Part shown: positions 16,025 through 24,089 of the stretch, one piece after another | How the letters are laid out: the number at the start of each line of letters is the position of its first letter | How positions within the stretch are numbered: position 1 is the stretch's first letter | Assembly: GCF_018324205.1 (NCBI RefSeq) | Contig: NZ_AP023356.1 | Coordinates: 372,001-436,000 of the forward strand | Length of the DNA: 64,000 bases | Source of the DNA: Actinoplanes ianthinogenes | Lineage (GTDB): Bacteria > Actinomycetota > Actinomycetes > Mycobacteriales > Micromonosporaceae | Direction: 5' to 3' | Translations under genes and position numbers: made by a program | Notes under the pieces: generated by a model | Database searches by the model: none | The model's input: only the letters and a program-made list of their open reading frames with translations | Told to the model about the DNA's origin: nothing

Positions 16025-17204
16025 GCAGCCGGCGGGCCAGCACCAAGCGGTCCGCGTCGTCCGGCAGCGGCAGGTCACCGACCCGGTGCACCCGCCCGTC
16101 GAGCGCGTGCCGCAGCGCCGCCGCACACCGCTCCGGCAGGCGCAGATGCCGCCCGGTGAGCTGGAGGATCACCTGGTCACCGGCGCGCTCCAGGGTCCAG
16201 CGCAGACCGGGCCGGACGGCCACCTCGTCGAGCGGGGTGAGCCCGGCGGCGAAGTCGTGCTGGGCGAGCGGGCGCAACGGCGCGGGGCGGGTCTGCGACC
16301 AGGTCCGCTCGCGCAGCCGTCCGGCGATCATCGCCGGGTCCGCGGTCGGCAGCCAGGCCCGCAGCGCGTCGATGGTCGCGGTGAGCTCGGTGGCGACGGT
16401 CTCCGGGTCGGTCAGATCCGTTCCGTACGCCAACCCCGCCCGCAGTCGCGGATCCGCGGCCGCGGCGAGCAGGAGTTCCTCGACCAGCGCGTACCTGGTC
16501 AGGCCCCGGATGCCGACGGTCAGGTGCAGTGACCGGGAGGTCTGCGAGCGGGCCGAGTGCAGCCAGCCGCGCGGCAGGTAGAGCGCGTCGCCCGGGTGCA
16601 GCACCACGTCCAGCGCCGGTTCGCCCTCGGCGGTGGCGGCGACCTCGTCGGCGTGCCCGCCCCACGGCTGCTGCTCCAGCGGGTCGGGGAGCACCGGCGG
16701 GTGGACGCACCAGCGTTTCTCGCCCTCGGCCTGGAGCACGAACACGTCATGGGTGTCGTAGTGGGTGGCGAAGCCCTGGCTGGCCGGCGGGGTCAGGTAG
16801 GCGTTCACCTGCAGCGGGCGGCGCAGCTGCGCGCCGAGCCGGTCGGCCAGGTCGACGATCGGCGGCCAGAGGCGGTGCAGTCCCTGGAGGACCAGGGTGG
16901 CGCCGCCGGCGTACAGACGCATCACCTGCTCGTCGTGGACCTGGTCGGCGATCTCGGCGCCGGCCCCGCCGCTGCCGGTGTAGCGAGTGGCGGGAAGCAC
17001 CTTGCCGTGCTGGGCCACCCGCAGGAACGGGGTACGCAGGCCGCGCCGGCTCAGCAGTTCGTCGACGCCGTCGGCCGAGAGCAAAGCGGCGAAACCGTCC
17101 GGGCCGCCGAGGTCGGCGGCCCGGGACAGCAGGGGACGGCGCCCCCAGTAGGTGGCCGCGAACTCGTCCTGGTCGACGGCGACGACCTGGGCGAGAGCGG
17201 TCAT
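15993..17204 (-). CDS. JmjC/cupin-type Fe(II)/2-oxoglutarate oxygenase
   Basis: 403 residues of the JmjC_2 (cupin_4; NO66/MINA53/YcfD-like) family. The Fe ligands are H148-x-D150 in T-H-Y-D-T-H-D and the distal H216 in P-R-G-W-L-H-S. The G-E-K-R-W-C-V-H-P segment after the first strand pair is also typical. Known relatives hydroxylate His or Arg side chains of ribosomal proteins. Here the start codon shares one base with the stop of a small repetitive acidic peptide gene, and no ribosomal gene is near. The attractive inference is that it hydroxylates that peptide. An alternative is an ordinary ribosomal oxygenase that happens to follow the peptide gene. Confidence 0.85.
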   Translation of the reverse strand: MTALAQVVAVDQDEFAATYWGRRPLLSRAADLGGPDGFAALLSADGVDELLSRRGLRTPFLRVAQHGKVLPATRYTGSGGAGAEIADQVHDEQVMRLYAGGATLVLQGLHRLWPPIVDLADRLGAQLRRPLQVNAYLTPPASQGFATHYDTHDVFVLQAEGEKRWCVHPPVLPDPLEQQPWGGHADEVAATAEGEPALDVVLHPGDALYLPRGWLHSARSQTSRSLHLTVGIRGLTRYALVEELLLAAAADPRLRAGLAYGTDLTDPETVATELTATIDALRAWLPTADPAMIAGRLRERTWSQTRPAPLRPLAQHDFAAGLTPLDEVAVRPGLRWTLERAGDQVILQLTGRHLRLPERCAAALRHALDGRVHRVGDLPLPDDADRLVLARRLLTEGVLVPGG

Positions 17205-17473
17205 CAGGCAGCGGGGCCGTCGGCGCCGCCGTCGTGACCGGCCGGGTTCGCGCCGCCGTCGGCCGGGCCCTCGCCGGAGGCGCCACCGTCGGCGCCGCCG
17301 TCGACCGCGGCCGGGTCGGCGCCGCCGTCGGCGGGACCCTCCTTGCCGGCGCCGCCGTCAGCACCGCCGTCGTGGCCGGTCGGGTTCGCGCCACCGTCGG
17401 CCGGGCCCTCGCCGTTCAGGCCGTCCGGGTCGGAGCTGATGATTTCCTGATCACTGAGTCCCATGACCCGCAT
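17204..17473 (-). CDS. Repeat peptide, candidate RiPP precursor
   Basis: 89 residues in two parts. Residues 1-21 are leader-like (M-G-L-S-D-Q-E-I-I-S-S-D-P-D-G-L-N). Then come three near-perfect 23-residue repeats starting at E22, E45 and E68, each E-G-P-A-D-G-G-A-(N/D)-P followed by (T/A)-G-H-D or A-A-V-D and G-G-A-D-G. Apart from three alanine/valine differences, variation falls on Asn/Asp and His. The composition is almost only Gly, Ala, Asp and Pro, with no Cys, Ser or Thr in the second and third repeats beyond one Ser. Start could be Met1 or Met4; neither has a strong ribosome site. The stop overlaps the JmjC-type gene's ATG by one base. Function as a modified peptide precursor is inference. 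Confidence 0.6.
   Translation of the reverse strand: MRVMGLSDQEIISSDPDGLNGEGPADGGANPTGHDGGADGGAGKEGPADGGADPAAVDGGADGGASGEGPADGGANPAGHDGGADGPAA
17207..17410 (-). repeat. Three 69-bp in-frame repeats
   Basis: Three tandem 69-bp units inside the small peptide gene, encoding the 23-residue repeats; the last is one residue short. The period keeps the reading frame, and the protein sequence is conserved between copies, as expected for a multi-core peptide. Confidence 0.8.
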
Positions 17474-17504
17474 GTACCCAGAGAGATCATCGTTAATCCC
17501 GGCC

Positions 17505-18521
17505 TCAGGTGGAGTCGCGGATGATCAAGTGCATGCGGATCGTGTCGACCACGCCGGGCTCGGCCGGCTCCTCGATCATCCGGTGCACCAGCGCGGCCAG
17601 CTCGGTGGCGGCGCCCAGCTCGATGCGCACCGAGGTGAGCGCCGGCTGGGCGATCCGGGCCAGCAGCAGATCGTCGGCGCCGGCCACCGACACCTCCCCC
17701 GGCACCGCACGGCCCACCTCCTGCAAGGCTCGGATCAGCAGTAGCGCGTACTCGTCGTTGTAGCCGAAGACGCCGTCGAGGCCCGGCCAGGAGCGGGCCA
17801 GCGCGAGTGCCTCATCCCAGTCGTAGCCCAGCGGGACGGGTGTCACCTCGACGTCGCGGCCCTGCGCGGCCGCTCGCACACCGGCCAGCCGCTCCTCCGC
17901 GAACACGTCGAGCCCGCGCTCCCGGGGCATCAGCACGGCCAGGCGCCGGCGGCCCCGCTCGATCAGGTGGGCGGCGGCGAGCCGGCCCAGCTCGTCCTGC
18001 CGGAAGATCACCGTGTGCGCGCCGGGCACCGGCTCGCCGCCGGTCGCGATGACCGCACGCACCCCGGCCGTGTGCAGCAGCTCGACGGCGGCCGGGCTGA
18101 GCCCGGGGCCGGGCGCGAGCACCGCGGCGGGCCGCATCTCCGCCCAGACCCGTGCCACCTCGACCGGGTCGGCGCCGCGGCCGCCGTGCAGGACCAGCGT
18201 GTAGCCGTGCTCGTGCAGCGCCTGTTGCAGGTCGTCGAGCCAGTCGCTGACCAGCCGGCCGATCGCCGCCTGGGTGGCCGGCATCAGCACCAGGTTGCTG
18301 CGCCCGGCGCGCAGGGCGCGGGCGGCGGCGTGGCCGACATAGCCCAGCTGCTCGGCGGCGGCCCGGACCTTGGCCCGGGTGGCGTCGCTGACCCGGCCGG
18401 GCTCGGTGTCGTTGAGGACGAACGAGACGGTCGCGCGGGACACCCCGGCCAGGCGGGCGACGTCGGCGCTGGTCGCGCGGGCGGGGTGGGGGGATCCGGA
18501 CATCGTCCGCCATCGTGTCAC
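17505..18521 (-). CDS. LacI-family transcriptional repressor
   Basis: 338 residues from a GTG at 18521, chosen because AGAGGGG lies seven bases upstream; an ATG six codons later lacks such a site. The DNA-binding domain has T-S-A-D-V-A-R-L-A-G-V-S-R-A-T-V-S-F-V-L, the hinge helix A-A-R-A-L-R-A-G-R and a periplasmic-binding-like sugar domain. It is divergent from an MFS transporter; three dyads in the 95-bp gap are its likely operators. The small peptide and oxygenase genes follow 31 bases downstream and could be co-transcribed. Confidence 0.92.
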   Translation of the reverse strand: MTRWRTMSGSPHPARATSADVARLAGVSRATVSFVLNDTEPGRVSDATRAKVRAAAEQLGYVGHAAARALRAGRSNLVLMPATQAAIGRLVSDWLDDLQQALHEHGYTLVLHGGRGADPVEVARVWAEMRPAAVLAPGPGLSPAAVELLHTAGVRAVIATGGEPVPGAHTVIFRQDELGRLAAAHLIERGRRRLAVLMPRERGLDVFAEERLAGVRAAAQGRDVEVTPVPLGYDWDEALALARSWPGLDGVFGYNDEYALLLIRALQEVGRAVPGEVSVAGADDLLLARIAQPALTSVRIELGAATELAALVHRMIEEPAEPGVVDTIRMHLIIRDST

Positions 18522-18554
18522 GGCGATTCCCCTCTAGCGCGGCCGGGTTAAGCC

Positions 18555-18596
18555 GTGTTAAACACTGCGTTACACGAGTAACGTTACACGTGTAAC
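18555..18596. promoter_or_regulatory. Tandem operator dyads for LacI-type repressor
   Basis: Three adjacent dyads lie between the LacI and MFS genes. GTGTTAAACAC (18555-18565) is perfect. GTTACACGAGTAAC (18569-18582) is imperfect. GTTACACGTGTAAC (18583-18596) is a perfect 14-bp palindrome. The last two abut. The central CG of the 14-mers is typical of LacI-family operators. They lie upstream of both genes, so the protein probably represses both the transporter and itself. Confidence 0.7.
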
Positions 18597-18616
18597 CACG
18601 ATGGGTGGTCTACCTC

Positions 18617-19822
18617 ATGAGCCTCACCACAACCTCCACCGAGCGCGGTCTGCTGCCGCACCTGCTGCTCGGCAATGTCGCCATGTACACCGTCTACCTG
18701 GGCATCGGCGGCGTGCTGGTGCCCGCCCAGGTGGCGGCCATCGACCCGGCGCACAAGGTGACCAGCCTCGGGCTGGTCGCCGGCGTCAGCGCCGTCTTCG
18801 CCACGCTCTTCAACCCGATCGCCGGCGCGCTCTCCGACCGCACCGGCCGGCGCAACCCGTGGATCCTCGGCGGCGGGCTCGCCGCCCTGGCCGTCTTCGT
18901 CCTGCTCGGGCACGCCGGCACGGTGCTGCTGGTGACCGTCGGCTGGTGTCTGGGCCAGGCCGCGATGAACGTCTACCAGGCCGCGCTCACCGCGGTGGTG
19001 CCCGACCGGGTGCCGGCGCAGCGGCGGGGCGTCGCCTCCGCCGTCGTCGGGCTCGGCGTGCCGATCGGCGGCACGATCGGGGTGGCGATCGCCTCGGCCA
19101 CGATCGGCACGCCGAGCACCGGATACCTCGTGCTCGGCGTGATCGTGGCGGGCGCGGCGCTGGTGTTCAGCCTGTTCACCAGGGAGCGCCGGCAGCCGCC
19201 GCGCGCCGCGGCCGGCCTCGGCGAGCAGGTCCGGGTCTTCCTGTCCTGCCTCGCGCACCACGACTTCCGCTGGGCCTTCATCGGGCGGGCGCTGCTGGTG
19301 CTCGGGTACTTCACGGTCAGCGCGTACCAGCTCTACATCCTCACCGACCACATCCGGCTGCTGGCCGGGCTGACCCCGGCCGCGGCGGTCGCCGTGCTCA
19401 CCCCGATCTCGATGGGGGCGATGGCACTCGCCACCGTCGCCGGCGGCGTCCTCTCCGACCGGCTCGACCGCCGCAAAATCTTCATCGGTGTCTCGGCGGT
19501 GCTGGCCGGTGCCGTCATGCTGATCCCGCTGGTCAGCCCCACCTGGACCGGCATGCTGCTGTTCGGCGGCCTGAACGGCCTCGCCTTCGGCTGCTTCATG
19601 GCGGTCGACACCGCCCTGGTCACCCTGGTCCTCCCCCGGGCCGAGGACGCCGCGCGCGACCTCGGCGTGCTGAACATCGCCAACGCCGGTCCGCAGATCG
19701 TCGCGCCGTTCGTCGCCTCGGTGATCGTGACGGCGGCCGGTTACGGCGAACTCTTCCTGATCGGCGGCGCGCTCTCCGTGCTGGGCGCGCTCGCCATCAT
19801 CCCCGTCCGCAGCGTCCGCTGA
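18617..19822 (+). CDS. MFS transporter
   Basis: 401 residues from the ATG at 18617 (a GTG four codons earlier is possible). Twelve membrane helices in two halves are visible. The MFS loop 2-3 motif reads G-A-L-S-D-R-T-G-R-R-N-P, and its repeat in the second half is G-V-L-S-D-R-L-D-R-R-K. The R-N-P-W-I-L-G stretch resembles sugar-cation symporter-like or drug-efflux MFS groups. Controlled by the divergent LacI-type repressor, so a sugar or glycoside is a reasonable guess for the substrate, but this is inference. Confidence 0.87.
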   Translation: MSLTTTSTERGLLPHLLLGNVAMYTVYLGIGGVLVPAQVAAIDPAHKVTSLGLVAGVSAVFATLFNPIAGALSDRTGRRNPWILGGGLAALAVFVLLGHAGTVLLVTVGWCLGQAAMNVYQAALTAVVPDRVPAQRRGVASAVVGLGVPIGGTIGVAIASATIGTPSTGYLVLGVIVAGAALVFSLFTRERRQPPRAAAGLGEQVRVFLSCLAHHDFRWAFIGRALLVLGYFTVSAYQLYILTDHIRLLAGLTPAAAVAVLTPISMGAMALATVAGGVLSDRLDRRKIFIGVSAVLAGAVMLIPLVSPTWTGMLLFGGLNGLAFGCFMAVDTALVTLVLPRAEDAARDLGVLNIANAGPQIVAPFVASVIVTAAGYGELFLIGGALSVLGALAIIPVRSVR

Positions 19823-19839
19823 ACCACGAAGGAGACACC

Positions 19840-20532
19840 ATGCAGCTCAATACACGTACCTGGGGAGACGGCGAGAAGACCGCGCTCCTGGTGCACGGGA
19901 TCATGTCCGACTCGCGGACCTGGCACCGGGTCGGCCCCCGGCTCGCCGAACTCGGGTACCGGGTGACCGCGGTCGACCTGCGCGGCCACGGCGGGAGCCC
20001 GCGCGGTTCGTACAGCCCGCAGGAGTGGGCGGACGACCTGGTGGAGACCGTGTCCGGCCACGTCGACCTGGCGGTCGGGCACTCACTGGGCGCGGTGGCG
20101 CTCGCGCTGGCGGTGGACCGGCTCGACTGCGCGCGGGCGGTCTACAGCGATCCGGCCTGGCTCGCGGCGCAGGCCGGGGCGCCGGTCGACGCGCGGATGT
20201 TCAAGAAGTTCAAGTCCGCGACCCGGCAACAGATCGTCGACTTCAACCCGCACTGGGATCCGGCCGACGTCGACGTCGAACTGGCCACCCTCGCCGTCTA
20301 GGACGAGAACACGGTGGACGCGGTCACCGCGGTCACCACCATCGGGGCGCCGGCCGACCCGCGGGTGCCGTCGCTGGTGCAGGTGGCAGAGCTGAGCTTC
20401 GGCAACGTGCCCGAGACGATCGAGAAGATGCGGCAGGGCGGCCTGACCGTCCGGGTCGTGCACGGCGCCGGGCACACCATCCACCGCGACGACCTCGACG
20501 GCTTCCTCACCTCGATGCAGGGCTGGCTCTGA
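19840..20532 (+). pseudogene. Alpha/beta hydrolase interrupted by an in-frame amber codon
   Basis: The frame starts at an ATG preceded by AAGGAGACACC and encodes a typical hydrolase: L-V-H-G-I-M-S-D-S-R near residue 12, D-L-R-G-H-G-G-S and the nucleophile elbow G-H-S-L-G. A TAG at 20299-20301 stops it after 153 codons. The same frame then continues for 77 codons with clear hydrolase sequence, including the catalytic-histidine motif H-G-A-G-H-T-I-H-R-D. The first piece alone has the nucleophile but no catalytic histidine. The flanking frame is otherwise intact, and the end overlaps the next ATG by one base, so the loss is recent, or the codon is read through, or the base is an error. Confidence 0.8.
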
Positions 20533-21407
20533 TGCGCACGCGCACCGCCGCGCTCGCGGCGTCCCTGCTGGTGGCGCTCACCGGCGCCGCTCCGGCCCAG
20601 GCGGCCCGGCCCGCCGGCCTGCGCATCCTGGTGACCGACGACGACGGATACACCGCTCCGGGCATCCGCGCGGTGGCCGCCGCCCTGACCGCCGCCGGTC
20701 ACGACGTCACCATCGTGGCCCCGGCCGTGAACAACAGCGGCGTCGGCACCAAGCAGGGATACGGCCCGGCCGTCCAAGCCTGGCAGCCCGAGCCCAAGGT
20801 CTGGGCGGTCGACGGCACCCCGGGCGAAGCGGTCCTGTTCGGCCTGCACCAGGTCTTCGCCGCCGCACCACCGGACCTGGTCGTCTCCGGCGCCAACTTC
20901 GGCCCGAACGTAGCCGCCGTCGCCAACCACTCCGGCACGGTGGGCGCCGCCATCACCGCCCTCGACTACGGCATCCCGGCCATCGCCGTCTCCACCGACC
21001 TCGACCCGGGCGGCGACCCGCAGCCGACCCTGCGCGCGATGCCCTTGGCCGCCGCGTTCACCGTCCGCCTGGTCGACCACCTGCGATCCCGCTCCGGCCC
21101 ACTGCTGCCCACCGGCCTCGGTCTCAACGTCAACTATCCGGTGGTCGGCGACGGCTCCCGGCCCGCTCGCGGCATCGAGCTGACCCGGCAGGCGCACCAG
21201 CCGATCTTCCGCCCGACCTACCGTCCGGACGGCCCCGGCCAGTGGAAGGTCACGGTGGCGATCGACACCGCGGCGGCCGCCCGGGGCACGGACCTGCACG
21301 CGCTGCTGGCGGACCGGATCTCCCTCTCCCCGATCAACGCGGACTGGAATGCCTCGCCGGGCCGGACCGACCTCGGCGACCGCATCCTGGCGGGTCTGGA
21401 CAGCTGA
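20532..21407 (+). CDS. Exported SurE-like 5'/3'-nucleotidase
   Basis: 291 residues. Residues 1-27 form a signal peptide ending A-Q-A-A. The mature part matches SurE survival-protein phosphatases: metal site V-T-D-D-D-G-Y near residue 37 (N-D-D-G in cytoplasmic SurE), the loop N-N-S-G-V-G near 72, S-G-A-N-F-G-P-N near 120 and N-H-S-G-T-V-G-A near 132. The family removes phosphate from nucleoside monophosphates. A secreted form would act on external nucleotides, perhaps to gain phosphate. Start overlaps the interrupted hydrolase stop by one base; a very strong hairpin follows. Confidence 0.85.
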   Translation: MRTRTAALAASLLVALTGAAPAQAARPAGLRILVTDDDGYTAPGIRAVAAALTAAGHDVTIVAPAVNNSGVGTKQGYGPAVQAWQPEPKVWAVDGTPGEAVLFGLHQVFAAAPPDLVVSGANFGPNVAAVANHSGTVGAAITALDYGIPAIAVSTDLDPGGDPQPTLRAMPLAAAFTVRLVDHLRSRSGPLLPTGLGLNVNYPVVGDGSRPARGIELTRQAHQPIFRPTYRPDGPGQWKVTVAIDTAAAARGTDLHALLADRISLSPINADWNASPGRTDLGDRILAGLDS

Positions 21408-21429
21408 CCGGCGGTCACGGCACCTGACC

Positions 21430-21461
21430 GGGGGCCCTCCGGACCGCTCCGGAGGGCCCCC
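21430..21461 (+). terminator. Strong hairpin terminator
   Basis: A perfect 14-bp stem, GGGGGCCCTCCGGA with TCCGGAGGGCCCCC, closes over the four-base loop CCGC, 22 bases after the SurE-like stop. No T tract follows immediately; TTTTT occurs 26 bases later. Confidence 0.75.
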
Positions 21462-21529
21462 TGATCCGCGGCCGCCTCAACACCATTTTTCGGTACGACT
21501 TGGCGTCCCGTGCCCGTCGGCTCGCGATG

Positions 21530-21900
21530 CTGCGGCCCACCCCGGACCGCAGCGCGTGTCGTGCGGGTCCGCTCGGCGCCGCGACGCTGCGCCCCACCCC
21601 GGACCGCAGCGCGTGTCATGCGGGTCCGCTCGGCGCCGCGACGCTGCGCCCCACCCCGGACCGCAGCGCGTGTCATGCGGGTCCGCTCGGCGCCGCGACG
21701 CTGCGCCCCACCCCGGACCGCAGCGCGTGTCATGCGGGTCCGCTCGGCGCCGCGACGCTGCGCCCCACCCCGGACCGCAGCGCGTGTCATGCGGGTCCGC
21801 TCGGCGCCGCGACGCTGCGCCCCACCCCGGACCGCAGCGCGTGTCATGCGGGTCCGCTCGGCGCCGCGACGCTGCGCCCTACCCCGGACCGCATCGCGCC
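21530..21900. repeat. 57-bp tandem repeat (about seven units)
   Basis: Units of 57 bp (core CTGCGCCCCACCCCGGACCG, then CAGCGCGTGTCATGCGGG) are repeated about seven times with almost no divergence in the middle copies; the first and last are partly degenerate. Because 57 is a multiple of three, long frames stay open on both strands across it. None has a convincing start or a protein family, so I do not call a gene. The units directly follow a terminator and a TTTCGGTACG motif. Confidence 0.85.
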
Positions 21901-22212
21901 CAGGGGTCCGCTCGACTTACGCGATGCCCCCGCTGGCTCTCATCGCGCCCAGCGATCGGCTCGACACACCGATGTTCCGGCCCACTCCGAACCGCACCCC
22001 GCTCGACACGTCCGACGCTCCGGCCCACTCACCACCGCCCGCGCCTCGAAGCTCAGCTTGCTCCCACGGTCCTGCCGGCACGGCATAGGACCGCGAGGCC
22101 CGGACCGAGTTCCGGGCTGGGCCTCGTGGCCCTGTGCGGGCGGGCAAGCGCGGCGACCGGGCGGCGCGGACGGTTCCGGCGGCGCGGACGGTTCGGGCGG
22201 GAGGCGGGTTGG
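21901..22212. other. Gene-free stretch after the minisatellite
   Basis: About 310 bases of GC-rich sequence with decayed-looking fragments of the upstream repeat (CGCGCCCAGGGGTCCGCTCG, CCCACTCCGAACCGCACCCC) and short runs of GGTTCCGG- and GGCGCGGACGG-like repeats near 22160-22200. No gene, promoter or clear terminator seen. Confidence 0.5.
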
Positions 22213-23196
22213 CTAAGGAAATATGCCGTAGGTGAAGGCGCGGAACAGGATGGGCCAGAGGGTCCAGAATTCTGGGAACGGGCCCTCGCCGGCGGAGAAG
22301 GCCATGACATAGAGCACGAGGATCGTGAACGGGACGAGGGGTAGGGCGGGGACGCTCACGATCCCGATGACCGCCCAGGGGCGGCGAGCCAGGAACGCGC
22401 CCGCGGCGGCGCCGAGGGCGGCCGCCGACATGGCCCCGAGCAGGGCGCCGACGCTGGACGCGGTGGTCGAGCGGTAGAAGGTGATCGTCGAGCTGTCGCC
22501 GTCGTAGGTGACCACCAGGTCGTCGCGCCAGGCGTTCCAGCTTTCACAGTGGAGACCGCCAGCATCGGTGAAGCCGGACCAGCCATGGGCGGCGGCGTTG
22601 ACACGAGCATCCTGGTCGTCACGGCAGTCGGGCTCGCCCGCCGCGTCAGCATCGGTCGTCGCGTCGGCATCGGTCGCGGCGTCTGCATCGGTCGCGGCGG
22701 CATCGGTCGTCGCGTCGGCATCGATCGCGGCGTCGGTGGACTCCTCCGGCGCGTAGTAGATCTCCACGAAGCCGGGGCCGGACTCGTCGTCGTCGAGGCG
22801 GGATCCGAAGCGGAAGTCACGGCGGTCGATCTCCGCACCGGCGGGAATGTCCGGGACGATCTCCTCCGCCATCAGCAGGGCGGCGCCGTTGCCCGGGAGC
22901 GGACCAGGCTCGAGGCCGCCGAGCCACGACCCCGCCGTGGCCCCGGCGATCGCGGCCAGCAGGGCACAGATCACCGCCGCCGCGATGCGCACCCCTCGAC
23001 TCACGCCCACCGAGTCACGCTGCTCCGGACCGCGGGGCAGCGGGTCGTCGCGTTGTGGATCGTCGTGGTCCGCAACGCTTGTCGCGGCCTCGGGCCCGTG
23101 TTGCCAGCGGCGTTCATGCCGCCAGAATCTAGACGATCTTGGAAGCCCGCGGCGGGCCAGCAGGCCGCCGAATCCGGTCGGCCAGCAGGCGCGCAT
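22213..23196 (-). CDS. Membrane protein with Asp/Ala/Thr-rich extracellular segment
   Basis: 327 residues at most; the start is unsure. A GTG at 23010, just before the first membrane helix (V-R-I-A-A-A-V-I-C-A-L-L), would remove a 62-residue basic, unconserved-looking N-terminus. After the helix comes an external region of about 150 residues with a low-complexity tract of D-A-D-A-T-T-type repeats, then F-T-D-A-G-G-L-H-C-E-S-W-N near residue 210 and three further helices to the end. The repeats point to slippage. No family recognised. Neighbour of another membrane protein with a similar low-complexity insert. Confidence 0.55.
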   Translation of the reverse strand: MRACWPTGFGGLLARRGLPRSSRFWRHERRWQHGPEAATSVADHDDPQRDDPLPRGPEQRDSVGVSRGVRIAAAVICALLAAIAGATAGSWLGGLEPGPLPGNGAALLMAEEIVPDIPAGAEIDRRDFRFGSRLDDDESGPGFVEIYYAPEESTDAAIDADATTDAAATDADAATDADATTDADAAGEPDCRDDQDARVNAAAHGWSGFTDAGGLHCESWNAWRDDLVVTYDGDSSTITFYRSTTASSVGALLGAMSAAALGAAAGAFLARRPWAVIGIVSVPALPLVPFTILVLYVMAFSAGEGPFPEFWTLWPILFRAFTYGIFP

Positions 23197-23291
23197 CCCG
23201 GCACGCGGCGGCGTTCGTGGCGGTCATGACTACTACGAACGGGTAGGCACAGCCGCGGATCGGCTTGGAACTCGGCACGGCAGGGGCACGG

Positions 23292-24002
23292 TCAGGCGCC
23301 CGTCGTGGAGCCGGGGCGGACGATCATCAGGATGACGACTACGGCCCACAGCAGATTGAAGACTCCGGTGAGCATGCCGAGTCTGGCGAGCACCGGCCGG
23401 TGGTCGTGATCGGCCGGGGAATCGGCCGCGAGGAGCCGTCGCTGACCGGGAAGGATCAGCAAGGCCAGGACGGCGGCGGCGAGCGCGGTGAGGGCGATCG
23501 AGGTGAGCAGCCACGGATCGCCAAGGACGCCGAGGCTGCCGGCGGTGGCCAGGCCGAAGACCGGGACGGCCACGCCGAGCACGGCGTAGACGCGGCAGAT
23601 CCGGTGCAACACCGACAGCGCGGAAGCACCGGCCGGACGATCGACGGCGGCAACGGCGGCGGGACCGACGGCAGCATTGTCGGCGGCGGGACCGAAGGCA
23701 GAACTGTCGGCGGCAGGACCGACGGCAGAACTGTCGGCGGCAGGACCGACGGCAGAACTGTCGGCGGCAGGACCGACGGCAGCATTGTCGACGGCGGGAC
23801 CGACGGCAGCACTGTCGGAGGCAGGACCGGGGGCAGAGGTGCTGATGGTGCGATCGGCGGCAGGACCGGGAGAAGCGGCGCCGGGGCGGTCACCGGCGAG
23901 GGTGCGGCGGGCGAGGGCCGGGAACATGCTGGCGGCTACGGCTATCGGGCCGACGGTCAGGACGGCGGCCAGGACGTGCAGGCTGAGCAGGAGCTTTGTC
24001 AC
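23292..24002 (-). CDS. DUF2269-like membrane protein with repeat insert
   Basis: 236 residues. The first helix (L-L-L-S-L-H-V-L-A-A-V-L-T-V-G-P) and the three C-terminal helices, ending L-L-W-A-V-V-V-I-L-M-I-V-R-P, look like the small four-helix DUF2269-type integral membrane family. Between helix 1 and 2 is an insert of about six 9-residue repeats, A-A-D-S-S-A-V-G-P and variants, encoded by 27-bp tandem units. The insert is absent from such families as I know them, so it is a recent expansion in an exposed loop. Function unknown. Confidence 0.65.
   Translation of the reverse strand: MTKLLLSLHVLAAVLTVGPIAVAASMFPALARRTLAGDRPGAASPGPAADRTISTSAPGPASDSAAVGPAVDNAAVGPAADSSAVGPAADSSAVGPAADSSAFGPAADNAAVGPAAVAAVDRPAGASALSVLHRICRVYAVLGVAVPVFGLATAGSLGVLGDPWLLTSIALTALAAAVLALLILPGQRRLLAADSPADHDHRPVLARLGMLTGVFNLLWAVVVILMIVRPGSTTGA
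23640..23850 (-). repeat. 27-bp in-frame tandem repeats
   Basis: About six units of 27 bp coding for A-A-D-S-S-A-V-G-P-type nonapeptides, inside the DUF2269-like membrane protein gene. Units differ by a few bases; boundaries approximate. Confidence 0.7.
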
Positions 24003-24089
24003 GGTTGGGGACGGTAGTCAAGCGGCGAGCGCCGGAGAACTGGCTGGATTGCCGCCCGCCGACGGGTTCTGGCCAACCTGGGAAGTAGG

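Noticed and set aside
15993..17473. Graspetide or lanthipeptide cluster for the small repeat peptide.
   Set aside because: No ATP-grasp or lanthionine synthetase gene is near. The repeats lack Cys, and the only coupled enzyme is the JmjC-type oxygenase.
21349..22344. Long open frames on both strands over the 57-bp repeats as a repeat protein gene.
   Set aside because: Frames are open only because the period is a multiple of three. No ribosome site, family or codon-position GC pattern supports any one of them.
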